Part shown: positions 1 through 8,990 of the stretch, piece by piece
Position numbering within the stretch: the stretch's first letter is position 1
Layout of the letters: every line of letters starts with the position of its first letter
NCBI GenBank assembly: GCA_029210045.1
Contig: JARGNX010000001.1
Location: 1-43,345 of the forward strand
DNA: 43,345 nt
DNA from: Coxiellaceae bacterium
GTDB lineage: Bacteria; Pseudomonadota; Gammaproteobacteria; Coxiellales; Coxiellaceae
Reading direction: 5' to 3'
Translations under genes and position numbers: made by a program
The notes under the pieces: generated by a model
What the model was told of the DNA's origin: nothing
Databases searched by the model: none
What the model saw: only the letters and a program-made list of their open reading frames with translations

Positions 1-3000
1 ATGCACCAACGATTTCAAGTAGCAGTAACTTTACTGGCATCACTGAAGATCAAACTAATAATGTGGGTAATGATGTATCAGACCTTGCCAGTATCGCAGA
101 TGTTGATAGCGGCGCTGCCTCAGGTATCGCAGTGCACACCATCGATAGCAGTAATGGGACATGGCAATATTCCACTGACAGTGGATCTAGCTGGACCGCG
201 GTGGGACAAGTTAGTGCCAGTAATGCTTTGTTATTAGCATCAACGGATAAAATACGCTTTGTGCCAGATGGTAATAATACCGACTCTGCTGATATCGACT
301 TTTATGGCTGGGATCAATCCAGCGGAAGCGCTGGCGGTTATGCCGATGCCAGCACTCGCGGTGGCAGCACAGCGTTTAGCAGCGGTACCGATAGTTCATC
401 GATTACGGTATCGGCGGTAAATGATGCACCAACGATTTCAAGTAGCAGTAACTTTACTGGCATCACTGAAGATCAAACCAATAATGTCGGTAATGATGTA
501 TCAGACCTTGCCAGTATCGCAGATGTTGATAGCGGCGCTGCCTCAGGTATCGCAGTGCACACCATCGATAGCAGTAATGGGACATGGCAATATTCCACTG
601 ACAGTGGATCTAGCTGGACCGCGGTGGGACAAGTTAGTGCCAGTAATGCTTTGTTATTAGCATCAACGGATAAAATACGCTTTGTGCCAGATGGTAATAA
701 TGCCGATGCGGCCGATCTCGACTTTTATGGCTGGGATCAATCCAGCGGAAGCGCTGGCGGTTATGCCGATGCCAGCACTCGCGGTGGCAGCACAGCGTTT
801 AGCAGCGGTACCGATAGTTCATCGATTACGGTATCAGCTGTTAATGATGCGCCAACGATTTCAAGTAGCAGTAACTTTACTGGCATCACTGAAGATCAAA
901 CCAATAATGTCGGTAATGATGTATCAGACCTTGCCAGTATTGCTGATGTTGATAGCGGCGCTGCCTCAGGTATCGCGGTGCACACCATCGATAGCAGTAA
1001 TGGTACATGGCAATATTCCACTGACAGTGGATCTAGCTGGACCGCGGTGGGACAAGTTAGTGCCAGTAATGCTTTGCTATTAGGTTCAACTGATAAGATT
1101 CGCTTTGTGCCAGATGGTAATAATACCGACTCTGCTGATATCGACTTTTATGGCTGGGATCAATCCAGCGGAAGCGCTGGTGGTTATGCCGATGCTAGTA
1201 CGCGTGGTGGCAGCACAGCGTTTAGCAGCGGTACCGATAGTTCATCGATTACGGTATCAGCTGTTAATGATGCGCCAACGATTTCAAGTAGCAGTAACTT
1301 TACTGGCATCACTGAAGATCAAACCAATAATGTCGGTAATGATGTATCAGACCTTGCCAGTATTGCTGATGTTGATAGCGGCGCTTCAAGTGGTATTGCA
1401 GTGCACACGATTGATAGCAGTAATGGTACATGGCAATACTCTACAGATTCAGGTTCTAGCTGGACCGCGGTGGGACAAGTTAGTGCCAGTAATGCTTTGT
1501 TATTAGCATCAACGGATAAAATACGCTTTGTGCCAGATGGTAATAATACCGACTCTGCTGATATCGACTTTTATGGCTGGGATCAATCCAGCGGCAGCGC
1601 TGGCGGTTATGCCGATGCCAGCACGCGTGGTGGCAGCACAGCGTTTAGCAGCGGTACCGATAGTTCATCGATTACGGTATCAGCTGTTAATGATGCACCA
1701 ACATTAACAGCAGATACACCAGACTTAACTACAATAACCGAAGACGATACCAGTAACAGTGGCGATACCGTTGCTAATGTTTTAGGAAATACATTGGCTG
1801 ATGTGGATACGGGTGCTTCAGAAGGCATTGCCATCTACGGTTCAGCCGTCACGACAGGAGGTGGTACATGGCAATATAAAGTGGGTAATGGTTCATGGAC
1901 TGCGATGAGCAGCCTAGGTGAATCAACGGCTCTTTTACTGGGTGCGTCAGATTCAGTGCGTTTTGTTCCCGATGGGCTTAATGAAGCGGTTGCCACTCTA
2001 TCATATTACGGTTGGGATCAAACATCAGGCAGTGCGGGTAATCAAGTGGATGCTAGCACGCGTGGGGGTACTACAGCATTTAGTAGTGATGGTGACGTGG
2101 CTTCTATTAGTGTCACAGAAGTTGGCGATACATATGTATTAACCTCAGCTGATGATACTGTTTTGGGTGGCTCAGCAGATGATACAATACAGTCAACCCA
2201 AGCTAATTATAATATTGGTGATTCTATTAATGGTGCGGGTGGCGCAAATACTTTTGCCTTGCAAGGCGGTGGTCAATTCTCGCTAACAAATAACATTAGT
2301 AACGTTGAATCAGTTACTGTTGCGGATGATGGTACATATACACTGACATTAACTAGCATCACTGGGTTGACAACAATTGATGCCACGGCGTTGACGGGTG
2401 GTAATGAAATTACAGTTGATGGTTCGACTTATACATCTACTTTAATTATATCAGGTGGTGCTGGTGGGAATACTCTAACGGGTGGCACGGCCGCTGATAT
2501 AATAGTCGGCGGTGCAGAATCAGATATTATTACAGGTGGTGCAGGGGCAGATACTTTAACCGGTTATGCTGGTGCTGATGAACTTATAGGTGGTGCAGGT
2601 GCTGACACGTTGACGGGTGGTGATGGTAGTGATGAGCTGTCAGGTGGTGATGGTGCTGATACATTAATTGGTGGTGATGGCGCAGATACTTTAACAGGTG
2701 GTGCTGGTATTGATACACTTCAAGGTGATGCGGGTGATGACACATTTATATATGACGCTTCTGCGGTAGATTTGTCGGTTGACGGTGGCGCAGATACGGA
2801 TACGTTGTCACTTGACTCGTCTGCGGTAGGGGTTACGATCGATTTAACTGCGATAGCAGATAATGTTTATGCAAATATTGAAACCATAGATATTACAGGA
2901 AGTGGTGGAAACAATCTTACTCTAGCTGAGGCAGATGTTTTGGCGATCAATGCATCTGGTATTTTAACCATTGATGGCGATATTGATGATTTTGTAACGT

Positions 3001-4139
3001 TAGGGGTTGGTTGGAATTTTATTAGCAGTGCAGATGGTTATGAGCGTTATGATGCTTCCCTTGGTGTGGTGTATGTGAATTCATTTGTATCAACAGATCA
3101 GCAGGGTGGTCAAGGAATTGATCCGATAATTATTGACTTAAATAACGATGGCATATCACTTATTAGTCATAATGATTCTCAAGTAAGATTTGATATGACC
3201 GGTGATGGCCAACTGAATAAAACTGCCTGGGCAAATTCAGCTGATGCCATATTGGCTTATGACATTAATGATAATGGTTTTATTGATAATATCCATGAAG
3301 TATTTTCTGAAAGATTTAATGGTGAATCATATTCAAATGCTGTGGAAGCTTTATCTGCATTCGATTTAAATCAAGATAATTTAATAGATGCTAATGACCT
3401 GGTATATCAGGACTTAGTGTTATGGCAAGATAGAAATAGCGATGGTATTTCTGATGACGGTGAACTGAGTTCATTAGCGGACATGGGTGTTGAACATATT
3501 GATTTAGCAGTTAGTGCAATTGATATGAATGTTGAACAGTCAACCATTTTGAGTGAGGGTGCAGTACAATTTAATGATGGTACAACAGCAGTTTTCAATG
3601 AAGTTAGTTTTTATGTAACAGATGATGTATCAAACAATGAAGAGGCTATTGAGAACTTTGTTTATGATGAACAAGCCAGTGATGCATTATTTGGTGCGTT
3701 GCATGGTGATAATTTAACAGCTCCCGATCAAGACACTTTGCTGCTTTATAATCAGGAAGGTGAGCTGTTTAATCTAAAAATATCGATGATAAACATAGAA
3801 TATGGTGATATTTTAGGGAGTTCTAATAGCGAAAAATTGTTAGAGTCACTGAACAGTCTTAATGGTGAAGATAGCTTAGGGCTTCACGAATTGAACCATC
3901 CTGCATTGCAGCTAGAAGCGAATGATGTTGAGTCTATAGCTGAGTTAACGGATAACAGCAGCTTTATCGTTACTGATGAGGTGGGCAACGAATACAACCT
4001 AGCATCGGGTGAGTTTAGTGCAAAAGAAGTGGTTGAGATTAACGGGGAAACCTTTGTTCATTATGTCAATCAACAAGCTACTGAAGGCGGTAGTATCGAT
4101 CTGTATATAAATAATAATCATACAGCTATGTTAGGTTAG
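1..4139 (+). CDS. Giant RTX adhesin with tandem cadherin-like repeats and FrpC-like self-processing module (5' partial)
   Basis: The reading frame is open from base 3 and has no start in the window, so the gene begins upstream. Order of parts: four near-identical 141-residue repeats and a divergent fifth (to about 2130), rich in Ser/Thr/Asp and resembling the repeats of large bacterial adhesins; a beta-rich module (about 2230-2480); a block of GGxGxDxLx calcium-binding nonapeptides (about 2490-2740); a VCA0849-like segment (2750-3060); then an EF-hand-rich region homologous to the self-processing module of Neisseria FrpC, beginning at the Asp-Pro pair encoded at 3120-3125. The last ~70 residues match the C-termini of the four downstream RTX paralogues and are probably the type I secretion signal. 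The likely role is an exported surface adhesin that is calcium-loaded outside the cell. The domain reading is firm; the adhesive role is inferred from architecture. Confidence 0.85.
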   Translation, partial: APTISSSSNFTGITEDQTNNVGNDVSDLASIADVDSGAASGIAVHTIDSSNGTWQYSTDSGSSWTAVGQVSASNALLLASTDKIRFVPDGNNTDSADIDFYGWDQSSGSAGGYADASTRGGSTAFSSGTDSSSITVSAVNDAPTISSSSNFTGITEDQTNNVGNDVSDLASIADVDSGAASGIAVHTIDSSNGTWQYSTDSGSSWTAVGQVSASNALLLASTDKIRFVPDGNNADAADLDFYGWDQSSGSAGGYADASTRGGSTAFSSGTDSSSITVSAVNDAPTISSSSNFTGITEDQTNNVGNDVSDLASIADVDSGAASGIAVHTIDSSNGTWQYSTDSGSSWTAVGQVSASNALLLGSTDKIRFVPDGNNTDSADIDFYGWDQSSGSAGGYADASTRGGSTAFSSGTDSSSITVSAVNDAPTISSSSNFTGITEDQTNNVGNDVSDLASIADVDSGASSGIAVHTIDSSNGTWQYSTDSGSSWTAVGQVSASNALLLASTDKIRFVPDGNNTDSADIDFYGWDQSSGSAGGYADASTRGGSTAFSSGTDSSSITVSAVNDAPTLTADTPDLTTITEDDTSNSGDTVANVLGNTLADVDTGASEGIAIYGSAVTTGGGTWQYKVGNGSWTAMSSLGESTALLLGASDSVRFVPDGLNEAVATLSYYGWDQTSGSAGNQVDASTRGGTTAFSSDGDVASISVTEVGDTYVLTSADDTVLGGSADDTIQSTQANYNIGDSINGAGGANTFALQGGGQFSLTNNISNVESVTVADDGTYTLTLTSITGLTTIDATALTGGNEITVDGSTYTSTLIISGGAGGNTLTGGTAADIIVGGAESDIITGGAGADTLTGYAGADELIGGAGADTLTGGDGSDELSGGDGADTLIGGDGADTLTGGAGIDTLQGDAGDDTFIYDASAVDLSVDGGADTDTLSLDSSAVGVTIDLTAIADNVYANIETIDITGSGGNNLTLAEADVLAINASGILTIDGDIDDFVTLGVGWNFISSADGYERYDASLGVVYVNSFVSTDQQGGQGIDPIIIDLNNDGISLISHNDSQVRFDMTGDGQLNKTAWANSADAILAYDINDNGFIDNIHEVFSERFNGESYSNAVEALSAFDLNQDNLIDANDLVYQDLVLWQDRNSDGISDDGELSSLADMGVEHIDLAVSAIDMNVEQSTILSEGAVQFNDGTTAVFNEVSFYVTDDVSNNEEAIENFVYDEQASDALFGALHGDNLTAPDQDTLLLYNQEGELFNLKISMINIEYGDILGSSNSEKLLESLNSLNGEDSLGLHELNHPALQLEANDVESIAELTDNSSFIVTDEVGNEYNLASGEFSAKEVVEINGETFVHYVNQQATEGGSIDLYINNNHTAMLG
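3..1694 (+). repeat. Four tandem 423-bp coding repeats
   Basis: Copies span 3-425, 426-848, 849-1271 and 1272-1694, each exactly 423 bp (141 codons). Long stretches are identical at DNA level. Differences are few and patchy, for example NNTDSAD versus NNADAAD and LLAST versus LLGST. A fifth, strongly diverged copy follows at 1695 to about 2126. The first copy touches the window start, so the true copy number is unknown. Confidence 0.95.
3120..3640 (+). other. Predicted FrpC-type calcium-dependent self-processing module (within the adhesin gene)
   Basis: The Asp-Pro pair (codons 3120-3125) is followed by IIIDLNNDG and a series of Asp-rich EF-hand-like loops (DMTGDGQLN, DINDNGFID, DLNQDNLID, DRNSDGISDDGE). 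This matches the order recalled for the FrpC module, where a Ca2+-triggered cut after Asp leaves an activated aspartyl group that can form an isopeptide bond to a lysine. The similarity is judged by eye; activity is inferred. Confidence 0.7.
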
Positions 4140-4305
4140 AGGTTTAATGTCTTGAAAATAAGCGGCACATTTTCGGGTTAATCTTACAGTTATTAACATT
4201 AAATACATTCTTTATCTATTTGAAATATATATGAAAGAACTATAATTATACTATAATTTAATTAAGAGCAAAATATAAAGTTAAAGTGTTGTGAGGGAGG
4301 TCGTT
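4140..4305 (+). promoter_or_regulatory. Upstream control cassette, copy 1
   Basis: A dyad GTTAAT-N9-ATTAAC (4177-4197) is followed by ATTAAA, an AT-rich stretch and a TATAAT box at 4252-4257 with the context ACTATAATTTAATTAAG. A conserved leader then ends in a GGGAGG ribosome site 5 nt before the ATG at 4306. Two more copies of the same arrangement lie at 8833-8990 and 11148-11309. Promoter function is inferred from conservation. Confidence 0.6.
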
Positions 4306-5310
4306 ATGAGTAAAAACACATATGTGAGTAACGCTCCTATTTATGTTGATGGGTATGAAAAATTTACATTGACCGAAGTGATAGCCATAGAGGCGGTGGA
4401 TTTGGAGGGTGGCATTGTAAAAGGAGATGCCACACTAATAGATGAACATGAAATGGAAGCGGAGAGTGGAGAGTGGAATGAAAAATATGATGAACTGATT
4501 ACTATTGATGGTCCTTATGGGGGCATGGTGATTGATGGTACAGAGGGTGACGCCACACCAATAGAAGAACATGAAATGGAAGCGGAGAGTGGAGAGTGGA
4601 ATGAAAAATATGATGAACCAATTACTATTGATGGTCCTTATGGAGGCATACGTGTGGAGGGGGCAGAAGGTGATGACATAATCATAGGTACTAAGGGTAT
4701 GGACACACTTTGGGGTGATGATGGTGATGATAGTATTTTTGGTGGCGGAGAAAATGATACGATCTTTGGTGGTAAAGGCGATGATACGATTTTTGGTGGT
4801 GAAGGATGGGATGAAATATATGGAGGTGGTGGTGATGATAGACTATCTGGCGGTGAAGGAATTAATTTTATTTATGGTGAAGCCGGTGATGATACGTTTG
4901 TTTATGATGGCGATAGTGCGGGGTTTTATAGTGGTGGATCACAATCAGAAACGCTCGGATTAGGTGATGTGCTATTAGTGGAAGGCAGTGGCGAGTTTGT
5001 TACTTTAGATGATGGTGATTCAAATTATGAGGGTATTGAAATCCTTGATATCAGTGGTAAGGGGGACAATACACTTAATTTGAGCGCGTTCGATGCTGCA
5101 GATAGATTAGAAGCTTTAACTGATACCGACAGTTTTATTGTTAAGGGTGATGAAGGTGATACCGTTTTGTTAGGTGCAGAACAGTTTATGGCTGATGGTC
5201 AGCTTGATATTTCAGGTGAAGCTTATATACATTATGTTGGTGGTTCTGGTGCGGATGGTTCAACCGTTGATTTATATATCAATAACTCAGTCACAGTAAC
5301 GGTGGTTTAA
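4306..5310 (+). CDS. Short RTX protein with acidic N-terminal tandem duplication
   Basis: 334 residues. The ATG at 4306 is chosen because the in-frame GTG at 4291 forms part of the ribosome-binding sequence GAGGGAGG. The N-terminal part has a 41-residue acidic segment (EHEMEAESGEWNEKYDE) duplicated head to tail with a 123-bp DNA period (from 4444 and 4567). Six to seven RTX nonapeptides follow (about residues 125-195), then the family C-terminal module starting near 4932, with GGSQSETLGLGDVLLVEG and ending VDLYINNSVTVTVV, the presumed type I secretion signal. No N-terminal signal peptide is seen, as expected for type I export. It is the smallest of five clustered paralogues. The gap to the next gene is 33 bp with no promoter visible, so the two are probably co-transcribed. 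Function of the duplicated acidic part is unknown. Confidence 0.85.
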   Translation: MSKNTYVSNAPIYVDGYEKFTLTEVIAIEAVDLEGGIVKGDATLIDEHEMEAESGEWNEKYDELITIDGPYGGMVIDGTEGDATPIEEHEMEAESGEWNEKYDEPITIDGPYGGIRVEGAEGDDIIIGTKGMDTLWGDDGDDSIFGGGENDTIFGGKGDDTIFGGEGWDEIYGGGGDDRLSGGEGINFIYGEAGDDTFVYDGDSAGFYSGGSQSETLGLGDVLLVEGSGEFVTLDDGDSNYEGIEILDISGKGDNTLNLSAFDAADRLEALTDTDSFIVKGDEGDTVLLGAEQFMADGQLDISGEAYIHYVGGSGADGSTVDLYINNSVTVTVV

Positions 5311-5343
5311 TGTGATAGCTAAAGTGATGTAGGTGAGATGGTT

Positions 5344-8300
5344 ATGAGTGAACAAAATAAAATATTTGGAACAGAAGAAGACGAAGAGTTTATGTTGTAT
5401 GACTCGGGTGCAACGCTATATGCTGGTGCTGGAAGTGACATAATCACTGTCAATTCAAATTCAACGCTTTATGGAGAAGGTGGTGCAGATACATTTTATA
5501 TAAACTTGACTCATTCAGTCAATGATTCTTCTTCGTATAGCGGTGCATCTATTGATGGCGGAGCGGGTATGGACACTCTCGTTGTTTATGGTGTTTATAA
5601 TGGCGAAGTGAGCATGGTTACTGATGGTCGTGTTGATTTTACAGATTTTGAAATGACAAACGTTGAAGTACTAAAGGTAGTTGACTCTTATAATTTTGAT
5701 TTATTTTTAGGGAATAGCAGCGAGGCTGATTACACAGGTCCTATAGCTATCGATGCTTCTGATATGGATGTTTTTAGTAACACCGCTAGCTTTAAATTTA
5801 CAGCTATAGGTGATATTGGTCTTTCTATTACAGGAACTACTGGGGTAAATAATATAACGACTGGTAGTGGAGATGATTTTATACAGCTTCACGGCGGGGA
5901 TGGTATGCCTAATATAGTGACTGATTTTGGCGGTGATAACACCATCATCGGTGGGGCTGGAAGTGACCATATAAATACATCGGGTTTTGGTGGTGGCAAT
6001 GGTAACAATACGATCAAAGGTGGCGCTGGAGACGATGTAATTACTGCCGGTGGTGGTGATGATACCTTGATGGGTGGGTCAGGTGAGGATGTGCTTCAAG
6101 GTGGAGCGGGAGAGGATGTATTAAGGGGGAACTCTGGTGATGATACTTTATCTGGTGGGGATGGCGATGACTTTTTAAATGCAAATACAGGTAATGATGT
6201 ATTGTTTGGTGGTGCAGGAAGCGATCGAATGTATGGTGGCCAGGGAGATGATTATTTAGAAGGTGGCACAGGTGATGATGTGCTGCGTGGTGATAAAGGC
6301 AATGATGAAATACATGGTGGAGAAGGTTCAGATAATATAAAAGGTGGTCGTGGTGATGATCAATTATCTGGTGGTGAAGGCAGAGATAGCTTAACTGGTG
6401 GCTCGGGCGCTGATATATTTAGTTGGGCTAATGTAGCGGAAATGGGTGTCGGGGTTGGCACTCGAGATGTCATTGAAGACTTTAATATGGCTCAAGGCGA
6501 TTTAATTGATTTCACGGGTTTTGGTCAGCTTGCACATTACGTTGAAGGGGGAGCATTTAGTGGTGAGGCCTTTTCAATAATCGTAACTGAGAATCGTGAA
6601 GGTTCTATTTTGCAGATGGATCAAACTGGTGATGGCACTGTTGATGGCGAAGTTTTTGTCAGTGGTGTTGGTGCTGATGATGTTGATTGGGCAAGCATCA
6701 TTCAAGTGGAGGGTTTGGGTGATTCTCTTCCTGGCGGTGCGTCTCTACCTTCGTCGCTAGTGAGTGAAGTAACAAAAACATATGGTACAAACGAAAGTGA
6801 AACCTTAGAAGGCGGGGATGGCAACGACAATATATATGCTAATGATGGTGATGACACTGTGCTCGGTGGTGGTGGACAAGATCTCCTGTATGGTAATGGG
6901 GGTAATGACACCATTAGAGGTGGGTCCGGATTTGATGTGATAGGAGGAGGAGTGGGTGATGATGTGTTACATGGTGAGGTTGGTGACGATGAGCTATATG
7001 GTGGTGCCGGTGTTGATGAGCTATACGGTGGCGTTGGCGGAGATACGCTAAGCGGTGATGGCGGTAACGATAAATTATATGGCGGTGCTGGAATGGATAC
7101 GCTAAATGGTGGTGCTGGTAACGATACTCTTGAGGGGGGAGATGACTTTGATCAATTATTCGGCCAAAACGGAAATGATACGCTAAGCGGTGATGGCGGT
7201 GGTGATTATTTAAGTGGTGGTGAAGGGAGTGATACGTTAGAAGGAGGACAAGGTAGGGACACCCTGAGCGGTGGCAGTGGTGATGATGTTTTAGATGGTG
7301 GAAAAGATAGAGACGTTTTAAGCGGTGGTGAAGGGGCTGATACATTTATTTGGAATAAAGTGAGTGAAACTGGAAGGTCGTCTAATACCCGTGATGTGGT
7401 TGAAGATTTTAATGTCGCTGAAGGTGATGTAATCGATTTTACCAGCTTTGGTAAGTTTGCACATTTCGCTGAGGGTGGCTTTAGTGGCCAAGCATTTTCT
7501 GTCATTGCTACTCAAAGTGGTGAAGACACTATTTTGAGAATTGATCACGGTGGTGATGGTTTGTCTGATGGTGCAATTCAATTAAGCGGTGTTACTGCTA
7601 GTAATGTCGATTGGTCAAGTGCGATCAAGTTCCAGGGTTTGTATGAAGCTAGTTCTGGCAATGACATAGGTAATATTAATTTAGAGAATTTTGCTGTTGT
7701 TAATAATATAGATGGTGGTGAGGGTGTCGATACTGTGAATTTAGTTAATGGTGGCTCGGCAACGTTTACAGATAATAATTTACAAAACATCGAAGTGATT
7801 TCATTGGATGCTAATTCTTATGACTTAACTTTCGATGCTAGTTATATTGCTCCAATTACTATTGAGGCTCCAGATACCGGATTATTTAATATAGACGCTT
7901 CTGCGAGTGGTGCTGATTTTAAGATTGATTTAGAAGATGGAAGGAGTCGAAGCAGTGTAGATATTAAAACTGGCTCTGGTGAGGATGTTATCTCTACAGG
8001 TAGTGCGGGTGGTAGTGTTTACAGTGGTGCAGGCGATGATACCATTACAGCGAATAACAGTATTGAGGTGCATGGTGAAGCGGGTGATGACACTATCATT
8101 GGTAGTCATAAAATGGATCATCTTTATGGTGATGAAGGGGCTGATACTATAGAAGGTGGCGGAGGTCGTGATAGCATTTTTGGTGGTGAAGGAGATGATA
8201 CGTTAGATGGTGGTACGGGCAGTGATACTATCTTCGGTGGGGCGGGACAAGATACTATTTTTGGTGGTAACGGGCTTGATGCAATTTCAGGTGGCAGTGG

Positions 8301-8832
8301 TGACGACACTATATTTGGTGGCAAAGGCGCAGACCGAATTCAGGCGGGTGGTGGTGATGACACGATTATTGGTGGTGCAGGTGCGGATAATATTCGCGGT
8401 GGTGCCGGCGATGACACGATGATTTTTGAGGACGATGGTAATACATACAGTGGTGGTACGCAGTCTGATACGCTTGGATTAGGTGATGTGTTAAAGGTTG
8501 AGGGTGACGGTGTTTCTATTGACTTAAATAATGACTCAGAGATTTGGGGTGTTGAAGTGATTGATATCACCGGTTCGGGTGATAATGCATTGGATATGAG
8601 TAATATCGATAATGAAACACTAAGTCATGTGACTGATACGGGTAATTTGGTGATCAAGGGTGATGAGGGTGATTCTGTTCAATTAGATGCAAGTCAGTTT
8701 ATGGCTGAGGCAGAACAAGTTGATATTGGCGGTGAAAGCTTTACGCATTATGTCGCAAGTCCTAGTGCCGGCGGTGGTGATATGGATGTGGACTTGTATA
8801 TCAATACAAATGTTAATGTTACGCTGTCTTAA
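5344..8832 (+). CDS. Large RTX protein with two internal serralysin-C-like modules
   Basis: 1162 residues. The ATG at 5344 is preferred over the ATG at 5338 because AGGTGAG (5331-5337) abuts the earlier one and lies 6 nt from the later, matching the paralogues' leaders. Order: a beta-rich inter-array module (about 5560-5850), a long RTX array (about 5870-6400), a module like the C-terminus of M10 serralysins (about 6408-6713, motif TRDVIEDFN...DLIDFTGFG), a second RTX array (6780-7330), a second serralysin-C-like module (7336-7650), a second inter-array module (7730-7960), a third RTX array (7970-8430) and the shared C-terminal module from 8452. The repeated array-plus-serralysin block points to internal duplication. 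No catalytic domain is visible, so a structural or matrix role is likelier than a toxin, but this is inference. Confidence 0.88.
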   Translation: MSEQNKIFGTEEDEEFMLYDSGATLYAGAGSDIITVNSNSTLYGEGGADTFYINLTHSVNDSSSYSGASIDGGAGMDTLVVYGVYNGEVSMVTDGRVDFTDFEMTNVEVLKVVDSYNFDLFLGNSSEADYTGPIAIDASDMDVFSNTASFKFTAIGDIGLSITGTTGVNNITTGSGDDFIQLHGGDGMPNIVTDFGGDNTIIGGAGSDHINTSGFGGGNGNNTIKGGAGDDVITAGGGDDTLMGGSGEDVLQGGAGEDVLRGNSGDDTLSGGDGDDFLNANTGNDVLFGGAGSDRMYGGQGDDYLEGGTGDDVLRGDKGNDEIHGGEGSDNIKGGRGDDQLSGGEGRDSLTGGSGADIFSWANVAEMGVGVGTRDVIEDFNMAQGDLIDFTGFGQLAHYVEGGAFSGEAFSIIVTENREGSILQMDQTGDGTVDGEVFVSGVGADDVDWASIIQVEGLGDSLPGGASLPSSLVSEVTKTYGTNESETLEGGDGNDNIYANDGDDTVLGGGGQDLLYGNGGNDTIRGGSGFDVIGGGVGDDVLHGEVGDDELYGGAGVDELYGGVGGDTLSGDGGNDKLYGGAGMDTLNGGAGNDTLEGGDDFDQLFGQNGNDTLSGDGGGDYLSGGEGSDTLEGGQGRDTLSGGSGDDVLDGGKDRDVLSGGEGADTFIWNKVSETGRSSNTRDVVEDFNVAEGDVIDFTSFGKFAHFAEGGFSGQAFSVIATQSGEDTILRIDHGGDGLSDGAIQLSGVTASNVDWSSAIKFQGLYEASSGNDIGNINLENFAVVNNIDGGEGVDTVNLVNGGSATFTDNNLQNIEVISLDANSYDLTFDASYIAPITIEAPDTGLFNIDASASGADFKIDLEDGRSRSSVDIKTGSGEDVISTGSAGGSVYSGAGDDTITANNSIEVHGEAGDDTIIGSHKMDHLYGDEGADTIEGGGGRDSIFGGEGDDTLDGGTGSDTIFGGAGQDTIFGGNGLDAISGGSGDDTIFGGKGADRIQAGGGDDTIIGGAGADNIRGGAGDDTMIFEDDGNTYSGGTQSDTLGLGDVLKVEGDGVSIDLNNDSEIWGVEVIDITGSGDNALDMSNIDNETLSHVTDTGNLVIKGDEGDSVQLDASQFMAEAEQVDIGGESFTHYVASPSAGGGDMDVDLYINTNVNVTLS

Positions 8833-8990
8833 TGTTGTGAAAAGTGGTTGCAATTTACTGCATTAATCTTACGGTTATTAACATTAAAAAACCTTTCTAA
8901 TATAATGAAAAATATGTCAATGTGCTGCATATTTACTATAATTTAATTGAGAAAAAAGTATGTAACTAAGGTGATGTGCGTGAGGTTGTT
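8833..8990 (+). promoter_or_regulatory. Upstream control cassette, copy 2
   Basis: The dyad is ATTAAT-N9-ATTAAC at 8862-8882, followed by ATTAAAAA. TATAAT lies at 8937-8942 in the context TTTACTATAATTTAATTGAG, with ATATGTCA at the -35 distance. The leader AAGGTGATGTGCGTGAGG closely resembles the sequence before the ATG at 5344. Confidence 0.6.

Noticed and set aside
1..1506. Repeated plus-strand frames in another frame of the adhesin repeats
   Set aside because: They recur with the 423-bp period and lie inside the long adhesin frame, with no ribosome sites.
6700..7510. His- and Pro-rich open frames on the minus strand opposite RTX genes (also 8124-8570, 9619-9846, 11401-11649)
   Set aside because: They are antisense shadows of GGxGxDD repeats and have no ribosome sites.
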